Both the position numbers and the translations under genes were made by a program. Positions 42,443-49,914 of a DNA stretch of 64,000 nt are shown in pieces. The DNA is from Nocardioides sp. zg-1230. Lineage in GTDB: Bacteria > Actinomycetota > Actinomycetes > Propionibacteriales > Nocardioidaceae. Position 1 is the first letter of the stretch; each line of letters begins with the position of its first letter. The notes below the pieces were generated by a model, which saw only the letters and a program-made list of their open reading frames with translations, was not told where the DNA came from and ran no database searches. The stretch is from the NCBI RefSeq assembly GCF_013155335.1, contig NZ_JABJQZ010000002.1:558001-622000 (forward strand), given 5' to 3'.

Positions 42443-44260
42443 TCAGCCGAGGGTCGCGCGCCAGGTGTTGTTGCCGGCGTTCGAGTCGGCCCCGGACGGG
42501 GCGAGGGTGGCGACGACGCTGCCGCCCCGCGGGATCACCACCTCGACGGCGACGGAGGTGTCGCCGGAGACCTGGCAGGTGGCGACCGTCTTCACTGCCG
42601 TGCAGCGCCCGTCAGCCGTGCGCACGACCTCCGCGTCGACGCCCTCGATCCTCAGCTGCGCTGTCGCCCCCCCGGCGAGGCCGGCAACGCGCACCACGAC
42701 GACGTACGTCGGACGGGCCCCGCCCACGGTCCCGGTCACCGAGGCGTCGGCTGCGGGCGGCTCGGGGGTGGGTTCCTGCGTCGGTTCCTGCGTCGGTTCC
42801 TGCGTCGGTTCCTGCGTGGGGTCCTGGGTGGGGTTCTGGGTGGGATCCGACGTCGGGTTCTGGGTGGGGTTCTGGGTGGGGTTCTGGGTCGGGTTCGAGG
42901 TCGGGTTGCCGGTCGGGTTGCCGGTCGGGTTCGAGGTCGGGTTGCCGGTCGGGTTGCCGGTCGGGTTCCCGGTCGGGTTCCCGGTCGGGTCGCCGGTGGG
43001 GTTGCCCGTCGGGTCGCCGGTGGGGTTGCCCGTCGGGTCCGAGGTGGGGTTGCCGGTCGGGTCGTCCGAACCCTGCGTCGGGTCGGTGGTGTCGGCCCCC
43101 GGGGGCGCGTCGGAGCCGGGCACGGATCCCGGCGTGTCCTCGACGTCGCCGGGTGGCAGGGCGAGCGCCGGTGAGTCGGACCCGCCCCGAGCGTTGGTCG
43201 CGGACTCACCGGTGGAGGAGGCGTCACCCGAGCTCGTCGTCCCCGAGCCCCCCGAGCCCGCTGACCCCGCCGATCCCGGCGCGCTCTCCGACGTGGAGGC
43301 CTGCGTCGGTGCCGCCGTCGGCGCGTCGGTGCCGCGCATGCTCAGGGCGATCCCGCCGGCGACGACGACGGTGCTCACTGCCACGCCGGCGACGGCCGCG
43401 ACGCCGGCATTGGACGTGACGAGATCGCGGATGCGTCCCACGAGCACCCCCACGCCGACGGGGGCCGCGGCGGAGACGGCAGTGGTGCCGAGGTAGGCGG
43501 TCGCGACGCCGCCGAGGAGCAGCGGGGCGAGGAGGCCGCCGAGGTTGGAGTTGACCTCGGTCAGCTCGAGGTAGATCGCCATGCACGAGCGGCACTCGTC
43601 GAGGTGGTGCTCCACCTTGGCGGCGTCGCGTCGCGACGTGGCGTTGCGCACGTAGGCGCCGAGCTGGCCGTGGGTCCACCGGCAGGTGTCCTCGTCGAGC
43701 TCCGCCGCGTGCTGGGTCAGGAAGGCCTGGCGCAGGCCCTCGCGGGCGCGGTAGGCGAGCGCGGAGACCGAGTTGGCGCTCATCCCGAGCATGGGCGCGA
43801 TGTCGGCGGGCTTGTCGCCCTCGACCTCGGTGTGCCACAGGACGAGCTGCCAGCGCTCGGGGAGGCTGGCGAAGGCGCGGGCGGCCGCGGCACTCTCGAA
43901 ACCCTCGACGGCCGTGTCGCGGAACGGCACGCCCGGGTCGAAGGCCTCCATGTCGTCGGTGGTGTGCAGCCGGGCCCCGGCGCGGAAGCGGTCGACCTGG
44001 AGTCGCCGCACGGCGGTGAGCAGGTAGGCGCGGAAGGCGAGGTCGGGCCCGCCACCCCGCTGCAGCACCCCGAGCACCTTCACGAAGGCCTCGGACACGA
44101 GGTCCTCGGCGTCGCCCGCGGGCACGAGCTGGCGCGCGAGCCGGCGGGCCGCGTCGACGTGGCGCTCGAAGAGCGTGCCGTAGGAGTCGATGTCCCCGCC
44201 GCGGACAGCAGAGATCAGCTCAGCGTCGCTGGGCGCCTCGACGCTGGTGGTCACGCTCAT
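42443..44260 (-). CDS. ECF sigma factor fused to anti-sigma zinc finger, membrane helix and extracellular stalk (605 aa)
   Basis: The ATG at 44260 begins MSVTTSVEAPSDAELISAVRGG. Sigma-2 is at about residues 22-95 and sigma-4 at about 130-180 (LPERWQLVLWHTEVEGDKPADIAPMLGMS). Next comes an anti-sigma zinc finger, His219-x3-Cys223-x2-Cys226, then a hydrophobic segment (240-275), a membrane helix (286-308), a Ser/Gly/Thr linker, a [DNE]PTx tetrad stalk (393-499) and a beta-rich C-terminal domain of about 100 residues with two Cys. Sigma and zinc finger are inside, stalk outside. It resembles described ECF groups with C-terminal membrane extensions, so signal reception and promoter choice may be in one protein. 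Confidence 0.85.
   Translation of the reverse strand: MSVTTSVEAPSDAELISAVRGGDIDSYGTLFERHVDAARRLARQLVPAGDAEDLVSEAFVKVLGVLQRGGGPDLAFRAYLLTAVRRLQVDRFRAGARLHTTDDMEAFDPGVPFRDTAVEGFESAAAARAFASLPERWQLVLWHTEVEGDKPADIAPMLGMSANSVSALAYRAREGLRQAFLTQHAAELDEDTCRWTHGQLGAYVRNATSRRDAAKVEHHLDECRSCMAIYLELTEVNSNLGGLLAPLLLGGVATAYLGTTAVSAAAPVGVGVLVGRIRDLVTSNAGVAAVAGVAVSTVVVAGGIALSMRGTDAPTAAPTQASTSESAPGSAGSAGSGGSGTTSSGDASSTGESATNARGGSDSPALALPPGDVEDTPGSVPGSDAPPGADTTDPTQGSDDPTGNPTSDPTGNPTGDPTGNPTGDPTGNPTGNPTGNPTGNPTSNPTGNPTGNPTSNPTQNPTQNPTQNPTSDPTQNPTQDPTQEPTQEPTQEPTQEPTPEPPAADASVTGTVGGARPTYVVVVRVAGLAGGATAQLRIEGVDAEVVRTADGRCTAVKTVATCQVSGDTSVAVEVVIPRGGSVVATLAPSGADSNAGNNTWRATLG
42764..43084 (-). repeat. Coding 12-bp repeat encoding the PTx[N/D/E] stalk
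   Basis: About 26 tetrapeptide units, 12 bp each, in blocks: GN/GD first, then SN/QN, then QE. Within blocks many units are identical at DNA level (GGTCGGGTTGCC and similar on the plus strand), which indicates recent slippage and makes stalk length likely to vary between strains. Confidence 0.85.
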
Positions 44261-44466
44261 GACTGCACGCTCATGGTTGGACGCTTCCCGAACACCACCC
44301 GGCGGTCGCCGGGCCATCCGACTGTAGCCCCGGTGGGGCGTCGACCACCCCCGAAAGTGAAGAATCGGGATTTTCGCCCGAGTTCGCGTCATGGGTGGCC
44401 ATGAGGCCCGTCACACCACCAGAGCATGCCCAGAGCATGACTGGAGTAACCCGGAGGGGGTGTGCC

Positions 44467-45219
44467 GTGAGGATCTTCGCCATGCGTGGGCGTCGAGTCA
44501 CGGCCGCCGATCCTGGGGTGAGCGAGCCGGAGCCCACCGTCGAGCGGTCGGGGTTGCCGCACCGGTTCGAGGCTGTCGGCGAGGCGCTCACCTCAGGATC
44601 GGACGTCCTCGGCGTCTGCGCCGTCGCGGGCCAGGAGCTGGCTCGCGACGGGGCGTCGATGGAGGAGACCCTCGCGGGGCTGCGCGACACGTGGCGGTTC
44701 CTGACCGGCGCCGATCCGTCGTACGACGTCGTCACCGCGCTGCTCACCGCGTGGAGCGAGACCACGCTGGGCTACCTCAACCAGCTGTCCTGCGAGGACC
44801 CGCTCACCGGGTTGTCCAGCCAGGCGCACCTGCGCAGCCGCCTCTCGGAGCTCTACCGGCTCGGGGGAGCCGGGACCGACAACGGCATCGGCGGCTTCGC
44901 GCTGGTCGTCTTCGAGATGCCGTCCGGTGACGACCCGTCCGACGAGCCCGGTGACCACTTCACCCGGGCCATGCGCCTGGCGCGGGCGGGGGAGCTCGCG
45001 CGCACGGCGTTCGCGCGTGACGAGACGGTGGCCCGGCTCGGGCTGCACCGGGTCGGGATCCTGACGCGGCGCGACGGTCACCTCGGGCGACGGGTCCGGG
45101 TGCTGCGCACGCTGCTCGACCGGGCGGAGCCGGACTCCCCGGTCCGCGTGTGGATCGAGGGGCTGCCGAGCACGGACGCGATCGCCGGCATGCTGCTCGA
45201 CGAGCTGGCCCGCGGCTGA
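44467..45219 (+). CDS. Degenerate GGDEF-like protein (250 aa)
   Basis: The GTG at 44467 follows GGAGGGGG at about 6 nt. The N-terminal 110 residues are helical and unassigned. SCEDPLTGLSSQAHLRSRLSELYR is the classic DxLT(G)L entry of a diguanylate cyclase domain, but the GGDEF signature and its metal-binding residues are not found: that position reads as an ordinary hydrophobic stretch (GFALVVFEM, then AREGELAR-like). So catalysis is unlikely and a structural or sensory role is more probable. Divergent from the fused sigma factor gene. Confidence 0.65.
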   Translation: MRIFAMRGRRVTAADPGVSEPEPTVERSGLPHRFEAVGEALTSGSDVLGVCAVAGQELARDGASMEETLAGLRDTWRFLTGADPSYDVVTALLTAWSETTLGYLNQLSCEDPLTGLSSQAHLRSRLSELYRLGGAGTDNGIGGFALVVFEMPSGDDPSDEPGDHFTRAMRLARAGELARTAFARDETVARLGLHRVGILTRRDGHLGRRVRVLRTLLDRAEPDSPVRVWIEGLPSTDAIAGMLLDELARG

Positions 45220-45260
45220 GCCTGGATCCACGCTGAGCCGACCCTGTCGGCCGGCTCCCC

Positions 45261-45266
45261 TAGGGT
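45261..45266 (+). promoter_or_regulatory. -10 element of the SRAP gene
   Basis: TAGGGT ends 7 nt before the GTG at 45274. Confidence 0.5.
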
Positions 45267-45273
45267 GGGTGCC

Positions 45274-46017
45274 GTGTGTGGTCGCTACGCCTCATCCCGG
45301 AGCCCGGACGACCTCGTCGAGGAGTTCGAGGTCGTCGAGACCCGGATCGCCGCGCCGCTCGCGCCCGACTACAACGTCGCGCCGACCAAGGAGGTCTACG
45401 CCGTGGTCGAGCGGCCCCCGTCGCGGGAGAGCGAGGAGCCTCCGCAGCGCCAGCTGCGCGTCCTCACGTGGGGACTCGTCCCGTCGTGGGCCAAGGACCC
45501 CTCGATCGGCAACCGGATGATCAACGCACGGATGGAGACCGTCGCGGAGAAGCCGGCCTACCGCAAGGCGTTCGCCACCCGACGGGCGCTCCTGCCCGCC
45601 GACGGCTACTTCGAGTGGTACCCCACGTCCCGCACCAACGCGAAGGGCAAGCCGGTCAAGCAGCCGTTCTTCATCCGTCCCAAGGACGGCGGCGTGCTCG
45701 CGATGGCCGGGCTCTACGAGATCTGGCGTGATCCGACGAGGTCCGAGGACGACCCCGACCGCTTCCGCTGGACCTGCACGGTGCTGACCACCGAGGCAGA
45801 GGACTCGCTCGGCCACATCCACGACCGGATGCCGCTGATGGTCGAGCGCGAGCGCTGGCACGCGTGGCTCGACCCGACCACACCCGGAGACATCTCCCTC
45901 CTCGTGCCCGCCGCCCCCGGCCGCCTCGAGGCCTACCCGGTGCCGACCCTGGTGAGCAACGTGCGCAACAACGGACCCGAGCTCGTGGAGCCGCTGCCCG
46001 TGGAGGAGATCGAGTGA
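45274..46017 (+). CDS. yedK: SOS response-associated peptidase, SRAP/YedK family (247 aa)
   Basis: The GTG at 45274 is fixed by biology: the initiator Met is removed and Cys2 (MCGRYASS) links covalently to abasic sites in single-stranded DNA. NVAPT, WGLVPSWAKD, NARMETV with the catalytic Glu, PADGYFEWY and HDRMPLMV with the catalytic His are all present. It shields abasic sites and then releases itself. The promoter looks leaderless. Coupled to the next hydrolase gene by a GTGA overlap. Confidence 0.95.
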   Translation: MCGRYASSRSPDDLVEEFEVVETRIAAPLAPDYNVAPTKEVYAVVERPPSRESEEPPQRQLRVLTWGLVPSWAKDPSIGNRMINARMETVAEKPAYRKAFATRRALLPADGYFEWYPTSRTNAKGKPVKQPFFIRPKDGGVLAMAGLYEIWRDPTRSEDDPDRFRWTCTVLTTEAEDSLGHIHDRMPLMVERERWHAWLDPTTPGDISLLVPAAPGRLEAYPVPTLVSNVRNNGPELVEPLPVEEIE

Positions 46018-46676
46018 AGAAGGCGTCCGTCCGGTCGGTCGACACCCCCCACGGCGAGGGTCGTCTGCACACGCGACGTGCCACCAGCCCGATGGCGACC
46101 CTGCTGCTCAGCCACGGCGCCGGCGGCGGCGTGGACGCCCGCGACCTGTGGGCGCTGGCCGACGCGCTGCCCGCCCAGGGCGTGACGGTCGTCCTGTTCG
46201 AGCAGCCCTGGCGGGTCGCGGGCCGCAAGATCGCGACCGCCCCGCCGACCCTCGACACGGCGCTGCGGTGTGCCGCCGACGTGATGCGCGTGCGCACGCC
46301 CCTCGTCGTGGGTGGCCGGTCGGCGGGCGCCCGCTCGGCGGCCCGCACGGCGCGGTCGCTCGGCGCCACGGGCTGCTTGGCCCTGTCGTTCCCGCTCCAC
46401 GCTCCCGGGCGGACCGAACCGACCCGGCTGGGGGAGCTGCAGGCCGTCGGCCTGCCGACGCTCGTGGTGCAGGGGGAGCGCGACCCGATGGGCCGGCCCG
46501 AGGAGTTCCCCGGCGACCTCGACGGGCTCGACCTGGTGGTGATCCCGGGCGGCGACCACTCCCTGAAGGTGTCCGCGCGGGGTGAGGTGACCCAGGACGA
46601 GGCGATGGGGATCGTCGTCGAGTCGACCCTGGAGTGGCTGGTGCGCGAGGTGGTCGGGAATCCCCGGCGAGGGTGA
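46014..46676 (+). CDS. Alpha/beta hydrolase, TEX30/KANL3-like (220 aa)
   Basis: LLLSHGAGGGVDARDL gives the oxyanion loop, VGGRSAGARSAARTA the Ser nucleophile elbow, QGERDPMGRPEEF the acid and GGDHSLKV the His. The small size and GGRSAGAR elbow fit the KANL3/Tex30 family of hydrolases with unknown substrates. The GTG overlaps the SRAP stop, so the two are translated together. Its 3' end contains the SigR promoter of the next gene. Confidence 0.88.
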   Translation: MKKASVRSVDTPHGEGRLHTRRATSPMATLLLSHGAGGGVDARDLWALADALPAQGVTVVLFEQPWRVAGRKIATAPPTLDTALRCAADVMRVRTPLVVGGRSAGARSAARTARSLGATGCLALSFPLHAPGRTEPTRLGELQAVGLPTLVVQGERDPMGRPEEFPGDLDGLDLVVIPGGDHSLKVSARGEVTQDEAMGIVVESTLEWLVREVVGNPRRG

Positions 46677-46682
46677 CGTGTT
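46657..46682 (+). promoter_or_regulatory. SigR-type promoter driving sigR
   Basis: GGAAT (46657-46661), exactly 18 bp, then GTT (46680-46682): the published SigR consensus GGAAT-N18-GTT in full. Predicted transcript start near 46690. This makes sigR autoregulated under thiol-oxidative stress. Confidence 0.88.
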
Positions 46683-46691
46683 CTGGTCGGT

Positions 46692-47399
46692 GTGACTGCG
46701 ATGACCCTCGATCGGCCCACGGCGGTACTGTGGGAGGCGATGACTGAATCCCTCCGGGACGAGATGTCCCCACCTGCAGAGGTCGCCGTCGAGGACGAGA
46801 CCGCCGACCAGCGCTCCGCGCGCTTCGAGCGCGACGCACTGCCCTACCTCGACCAGCTCTACGGCGCAGCGATGCGGATGACCCGCAACCCGGCCGATGC
46901 CGAGGACCTGGTGCAGGAGACCTTCGCCAAGGCCTACAGCGCCTTCCACCAGTTCAAGCCCGGCACCAACCTCAAGGCCTGGCTCTACCGCATCCTCACC
47001 AACACCTACATCAACTCCTACCGCAAGAAGCAGCGGCAGCCGCAGCAGTCGATGTCGGAGGACGTCGAGGACTGGCAGCTCGCCCGGGCGGAGTCGCACT
47101 CCTCGACCGGCCTCCGGTCCGCGGAGATGGAGGCGCTCGAGCACCTGCCCGACTCGGAGGTCAAGGACGCGCTGCAGCGCCTGCCCGAGGAGTTCCGCCT
47201 GGCGGTCTACCTCGCCGACGTCGAGGGGTTCCCCTACAAGGAGATCGCCGAGATCATGGACACCCCGATCGGCACCGTCATGTCGCGCCTGCACCGCGGG
47301 CGCCGCCAGCTGCGCGACATGCTCGCCGACTACGTGCGGGCCAACGACCTCCTGCCGGCGTCCACCGTGCCCGGTCCGGGAGAGGGGAGCGAGTCGTGA
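46692..47399 (+). CDS. sigR: Thiol-stress ECF sigma factor SigR (up to 235 aa)
   Basis: Region 2 is at about residues 40-110 ([60 protein letters not shown]). Region 4 is at about 155-215 ([37 protein letters not shown]). The GTG at 46692 lies right at the predicted SigR-dependent transcript start, while internal ATGs at 46740 and 46764 would give a shorter protein; in Streptomyces coelicolor long and short SigR forms arise this way. The stop overlaps rsrA. It controls the mycothiol and thioredoxin regulon. Confidence 0.93.
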   Translation: MTAMTLDRPTAVLWEAMTESLRDEMSPPAEVAVEDETADQRSARFERDALPYLDQLYGAAMRMTRNPADAEDLVQETFAKAYSAFHQFKPGTNLKAWLYRILTNTYINSYRKKQRQPQQSMSEDVEDWQLARAESHSSTGLRSAEMEALEHLPDSEVKDALQRLPEEFRLAVYLADVEGFPYKEIAEIMDTPIGTVMSRLHRGRRQLRDMLADYVRANDLLPASTVPGPGEGSES

Positions 47400-47677
47400 G
47401 CAGCCACGAGCACGGCATGGAGAGCAGCGACGACTGCGTCGACTACATCGAGCGCATCGTCTACTTCATCGACAACGAGCTCGACCAGGCCGACTGCGCC
47501 GTCGTCGAGATGCACCTGCGCGAGTGCGGGCCCTGCCTCGAGCGCCACGACCTGCAGAAGGCCGTCAAGCAGCTCGTCGCCCGCTCCTGCTCGGAGTCGG
47601 CTCCGGAGTCGCTGCGCGACCGCGTACGCCTGCAGCTGCGCGAGGTGCGGGTCCAGATCACCGAGGGCAACGCCTGA
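47396..47677 (+). CDS. rsrA: Redox-sensing anti-sigma factor RsrA (93 aa)
   Basis: The zinc-binding anti-sigma motif is His40-x3-Cys44-x2-Cys47 in [11 protein letters not shown], with the additional redox Cys14 in [12 protein letters not shown]. When oxidised, RsrA forms a disulfide, drops zinc and frees SigR. Length is in the usual 90-105 range. The GTG overlaps the sigR stop, giving balanced synthesis. Confidence 0.95.
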   Translation: MSSHEHGMESSDDCVDYIERIVYFIDNELDQADCAVVEMHLRECGPCLERHDLQKAVKQLVARSCSESAPESLRDRVRLQLREVRVQITEGNA

Positions 47678-47742
47678 CCCGATTCGCCGCCTCCGGGCGG
47701 ATTTGAGACACTGCTCCGAGCACCGATTCCAGGAGGACCACC

Positions 47743-47817
47743 ATGGGCAAGACCGGACGCAAGCGCCGCGCTCGCAAGAAGAAGGGCGCGAACCACGGCA
47801 AGCGCCCCAACGCCTGA
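47743..47817 (+). CDS. Ribosomal protein bL37 (24 aa)
   Basis: AGGAGG lies 8 nt before the ATG. The product starts MGKTGRKRRARKKKGANHGK and ends RPNA, matching the tiny, highly basic actinobacterial 50S protein first seen in mycobacterial ribosome structures. It lies 65 bp after rsrA and before a strong terminator, so it may share the sigR-rsrA transcript or have its own promoter. Easily missed by gene callers because of its length. Confidence 0.93.
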   Translation: MGKTGRKRRARKKKGANHGKRPNA

Positions 47818-47843
47818 CGCGCACCCGCGCCGTCATCTCGTAG

Positions 47844-47869
47844 AAGTCCCCGCCGCGGCGGGGACTTTT
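47844..47869. terminator. Rho-independent terminator, usable both ways
   Basis: AAGTCCCCGCC-GC-GGCGGGGACTT with flanking T run (TTTT) on the plus strand. It lies between bL37 and the convergent gene ending at 47882. Confidence 0.9.
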
Positions 47870-47881
47870 GCATGTCCGCGG

Positions 47882-48499
47882 TCAGGTGCGGACGAAGGTC
47901 TCCGCCGCACCGCGCAGGTGGGTGTGGGCGATGCTGCGACCGGCGGCGGCGAGGAGCAGCCACTGGACCGGTCCCTCCACCCGGCGTCCCGATCCGGCCT
48001 CCCACCCCACGTCGGTGGCGACGAGGTGGACGCCGCGCAGGCGGGGACCGATCGGGAAGCGCCGCGACCACCAGACCACGCGCTCGAGCGCGGCAACGGC
48101 GGCGTCGGTCGGCATCGGGTGCTCGAGGCCGAGGGGGAGGCAGATGTCCTGCGTGTGGACCAGGACGTCGAGCAGCGGCTCCTGCTCGGACACCATCGGC
48201 ACGGTCCGCCTCGAGCCGACGAAGCTGCGCAGCCGGTCCACGATCTGCTCGTGGGTGAGCGGGCAGCGGATCGCGGTGTCGCGGATCATCGCCCGGTAGC
48301 GGAAGCCCGACCGCACGGAGGCCCCGAGGAGCTCGCGCACGCCGGAGTGGGAGAGCGCCAGGTGGGCGGCCACGTCGCGGACCGTCCAGTCGGCGCACAG
48401 CGACGGCACCCGCCACCGGTCGTCAGGCAGCCCGGCGAGGACGTCGGCGAGGGCGGCGCGTTCCGTGTCGATGTGGCGCCAGGTCGTGTCGCTGTCCAT
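47882..48499 (-). CDS. Maleylpyruvate isomerase/DinB-like family protein (205 aa)
   Basis: GGAG is 6 nt before the ATG at 48499, which I prefer to the ATG at 48511. LPDDRWRVPSLCADWTVRDVAAHLALSH is the conserved first helix pair of the mycothiol-dependent maleylpyruvate isomerase N-terminal domain; HTQDICLPLGLEHPMP provides the second His region. A four-helix-bundle metal-binding fold. Exact reaction unknown. It is divergent from the MarR gene across a shared operator, so it is probably the MarR target. Confidence 0.85.
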   Translation of the reverse strand: MDSDTTWRHIDTERAALADVLAGLPDDRWRVPSLCADWTVRDVAAHLALSHSGVRELLGASVRSGFRYRAMIRDTAIRCPLTHEQIVDRLRSFVGSRRTVPMVSEQEPLLDVLVHTQDICLPLGLEHPMPTDAAVAALERVVWWSRRFPIGPRLRGVHLVATDVGWEAGSGRRVEGPVQWLLLAAAGRSIAHTHLRGAAETFVRT

Positions 48500-48513
48500 G
48501 GTGTGCTCCATTG

Positions 48514-48534
48514 GTCAGATTCTCTGACTATCAT
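48514..48534. promoter_or_regulatory. MarR operator and -10 box
   Basis: GTCAGA-TTC-TCTGAC (48514-48528), a perfect inverted repeat, immediately followed by TATCAT (48529-48534), the -10 box that ends 6 nt before the MarR GTG. Binding here would block the divergent gene as well. Confidence 0.75.
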
Positions 48535-48540
48535 GGACCC

Positions 48541-48996
48541 GTGCCGGACGAGACGTCAACGGACGACCCGCAGCCCAACGTCGGCGTGCTGATGTACGTC
48601 GCCGCCCGCTCGCTGGAGGCACGGGCGTACGACGCCCTGGTGGCCGCGGGTGCAGCCGACGTGACGCCGACGCAGGCCCGCCTGATGGCGCAGGTGGACC
48701 CCGATGGGTCGCGCCTGGTGACGCTGGCGGCGAGGGCGCGGATCACCAAGCAGTCCGCGAGCTTCCTCGTCGACCAGCTCGAGCGCGCGGGCTACGTCGA
48801 GCGCGTCCCCGACCCGTACGACGGCCGGGCCAAGCTGGTCCGGCTCACCCCGCGGGCCCGGGAGGTGGGCGACGCGGCCGACGCCGTCGTGGCCGTCGCG
48901 TTGGGGCAGTGGGAGGAGCACCTCGGCTCCGCCCGCATGCGCGCGCTCGAGGAGACGATGCGCCTGCTGCGCCAGGTCACGGACCCGTGGGCGTGA
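48541..48996 (+). CDS. MarR family regulator (151 aa)
   Basis: The GTG at 48541 lies 6 nt after TATCAT, so the message is probably leaderless. The winged helix is VTPTQARLMAQVDPDGSRLVTLAARARITKQSASFLVDQLERAGYVERVPDPYDGRAKLVRLT, with the wing basic pair DGRAK. Dimer helices lie at both ends. Likely self-repressing and controlling the divergent isomerase-like gene. Confidence 0.93.
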   Translation: MPDETSTDDPQPNVGVLMYVAARSLEARAYDALVAAGAADVTPTQARLMAQVDPDGSRLVTLAARARITKQSASFLVDQLERAGYVERVPDPYDGRAKLVRLTPRAREVGDAADAVVAVALGQWEEHLGSARMRALEETMRLLRQVTDPWA

Positions 48997-49084
48997 CGTC
49001 AGCCGGGTGAGCGGCGATGGCCGGGACGGCGTCGGGACATCTGTCCGATGCGGTCGGGACAGCGGGAACCGCAGAGTCAGGGCC

Positions 49085-49873
49085 ATGACCACACACCACG
49101 TCACCCAGCCCCACGTCCCCTCGACCACCGGCGACCCGACCCGCGCGATCGGTCGCGGCCGGCGATCGCTCCTGGCCGCCAGCGGTCTGCTCGCGTGCGC
49201 CGTGCCGGCGATGTTCGCCGTCAACATCACCCGCATGCTCCTGACCGGTGCGGACGCCGACCACAGGTTCCACCAGCTCACCGGACAGGGGGAGATCCTC
49301 TGCGCGCTCTGGCTCGTGCCGATCCTGGCCATGCTCCGCGCCGGGTGGCACGGCCGCCGACCCAGTGCCGCCGCCGGCTGGGCACACCTCGTGCTCGTGC
49401 TGGCGGGGGCCGTCTCGGCCGCGGTGTCGCAGGGCGGCGGTGCGCCGGTCCTCATGCTCGTCGTCGGCGTCCCCGGTGCGTTCCTGTGGGCCTGCCTGCC
49501 CCTCCGCCCGCGCCTGCGCGTCCCGGTCCAGGTTCACCCGGTGCTGATGCCGGTCGCGCTGGTGGCCAGCGCCGTCCTCCTGCCCTACGCCATCGACCAG
49601 CTCGCGCTCCAGGACGCAGCGACCGGCTACCACGCGGAGAACCCGCACTACTTCGACATGGCGTGGATCTCGATCGTCCTGGCCTCCTACTCCCTGCTCG
49701 CCGCGTTGCTGCCCGCGGCACGGGTGCTGGCGCTCGGTTTCGCCGCGGCCATGGTCTGGACGGGCTCCGCGGGGCTGGCGCTCGGGGAGGGCGTGGCCTG
49801 GTCCGCGTCCGTCCTCGCTTGCGGGGTCCTCGCCGGGACGGCCTGGGCCGCCGACCGACGACGCGGTCGCTGA
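49085..49873 (+). CDS. Multi-pass membrane protein (262 aa)
   Basis: A polar 25-residue start is followed by about seven membrane helices, from SLLAASGLLACAVPAMFAV (residues 29-47) to VAWSASVLACGVLAGTAWA at the end. Helix 1 is followed by NITRMLLTGADADHRFHQLTGQGE, a His/Glu-containing loop. No family recognised. It lies 42 bp upstream of the sensor kinase and could be part of the same signalling unit. Confidence 0.75.
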   Translation: MTTHHVTQPHVPSTTGDPTRAIGRGRRSLLAASGLLACAVPAMFAVNITRMLLTGADADHRFHQLTGQGEILCALWLVPILAMLRAGWHGRRPSAAAGWAHLVLVLAGAVSAAVSQGGGAPVLMLVVGVPGAFLWACLPLRPRLRVPVQVHPVLMPVALVASAVLLPYAIDQLALQDAATGYHAENPHYFDMAWISIVLASYSLLAALLPAARVLALGFAAAMVWTGSAGLALGEGVAWSASVLACGVLAGTAWAADRRRGR

Positions 49874-49901
49874 AAGCGTCACCGGCCACGTCCACCACAC
49901 C

Positions 49902-49907
49902 TAGGAT
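49902..49907 (+). promoter_or_regulatory. -10 element of the second sensor kinase gene
   Basis: TAGGAT ends 7 nt before the GTG at 49915. Confidence 0.45.
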
Positions 49908-49914
49908 CCGCCTC

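Noticed and set aside
42764..43084. CRISPR or satellite repeat
   Set aside because: Period 12 bp, in frame, encoding PTx[N/D/E] units of the sigma fusion protein.
40546..43419. Long plus-strand frame opposite aroA, DoxX and the sigma fusion
   Set aside because: It crosses three well-supported minus-strand genes, and its Gly/Ser/Arg repeats are a mirror of the PTx repeat.
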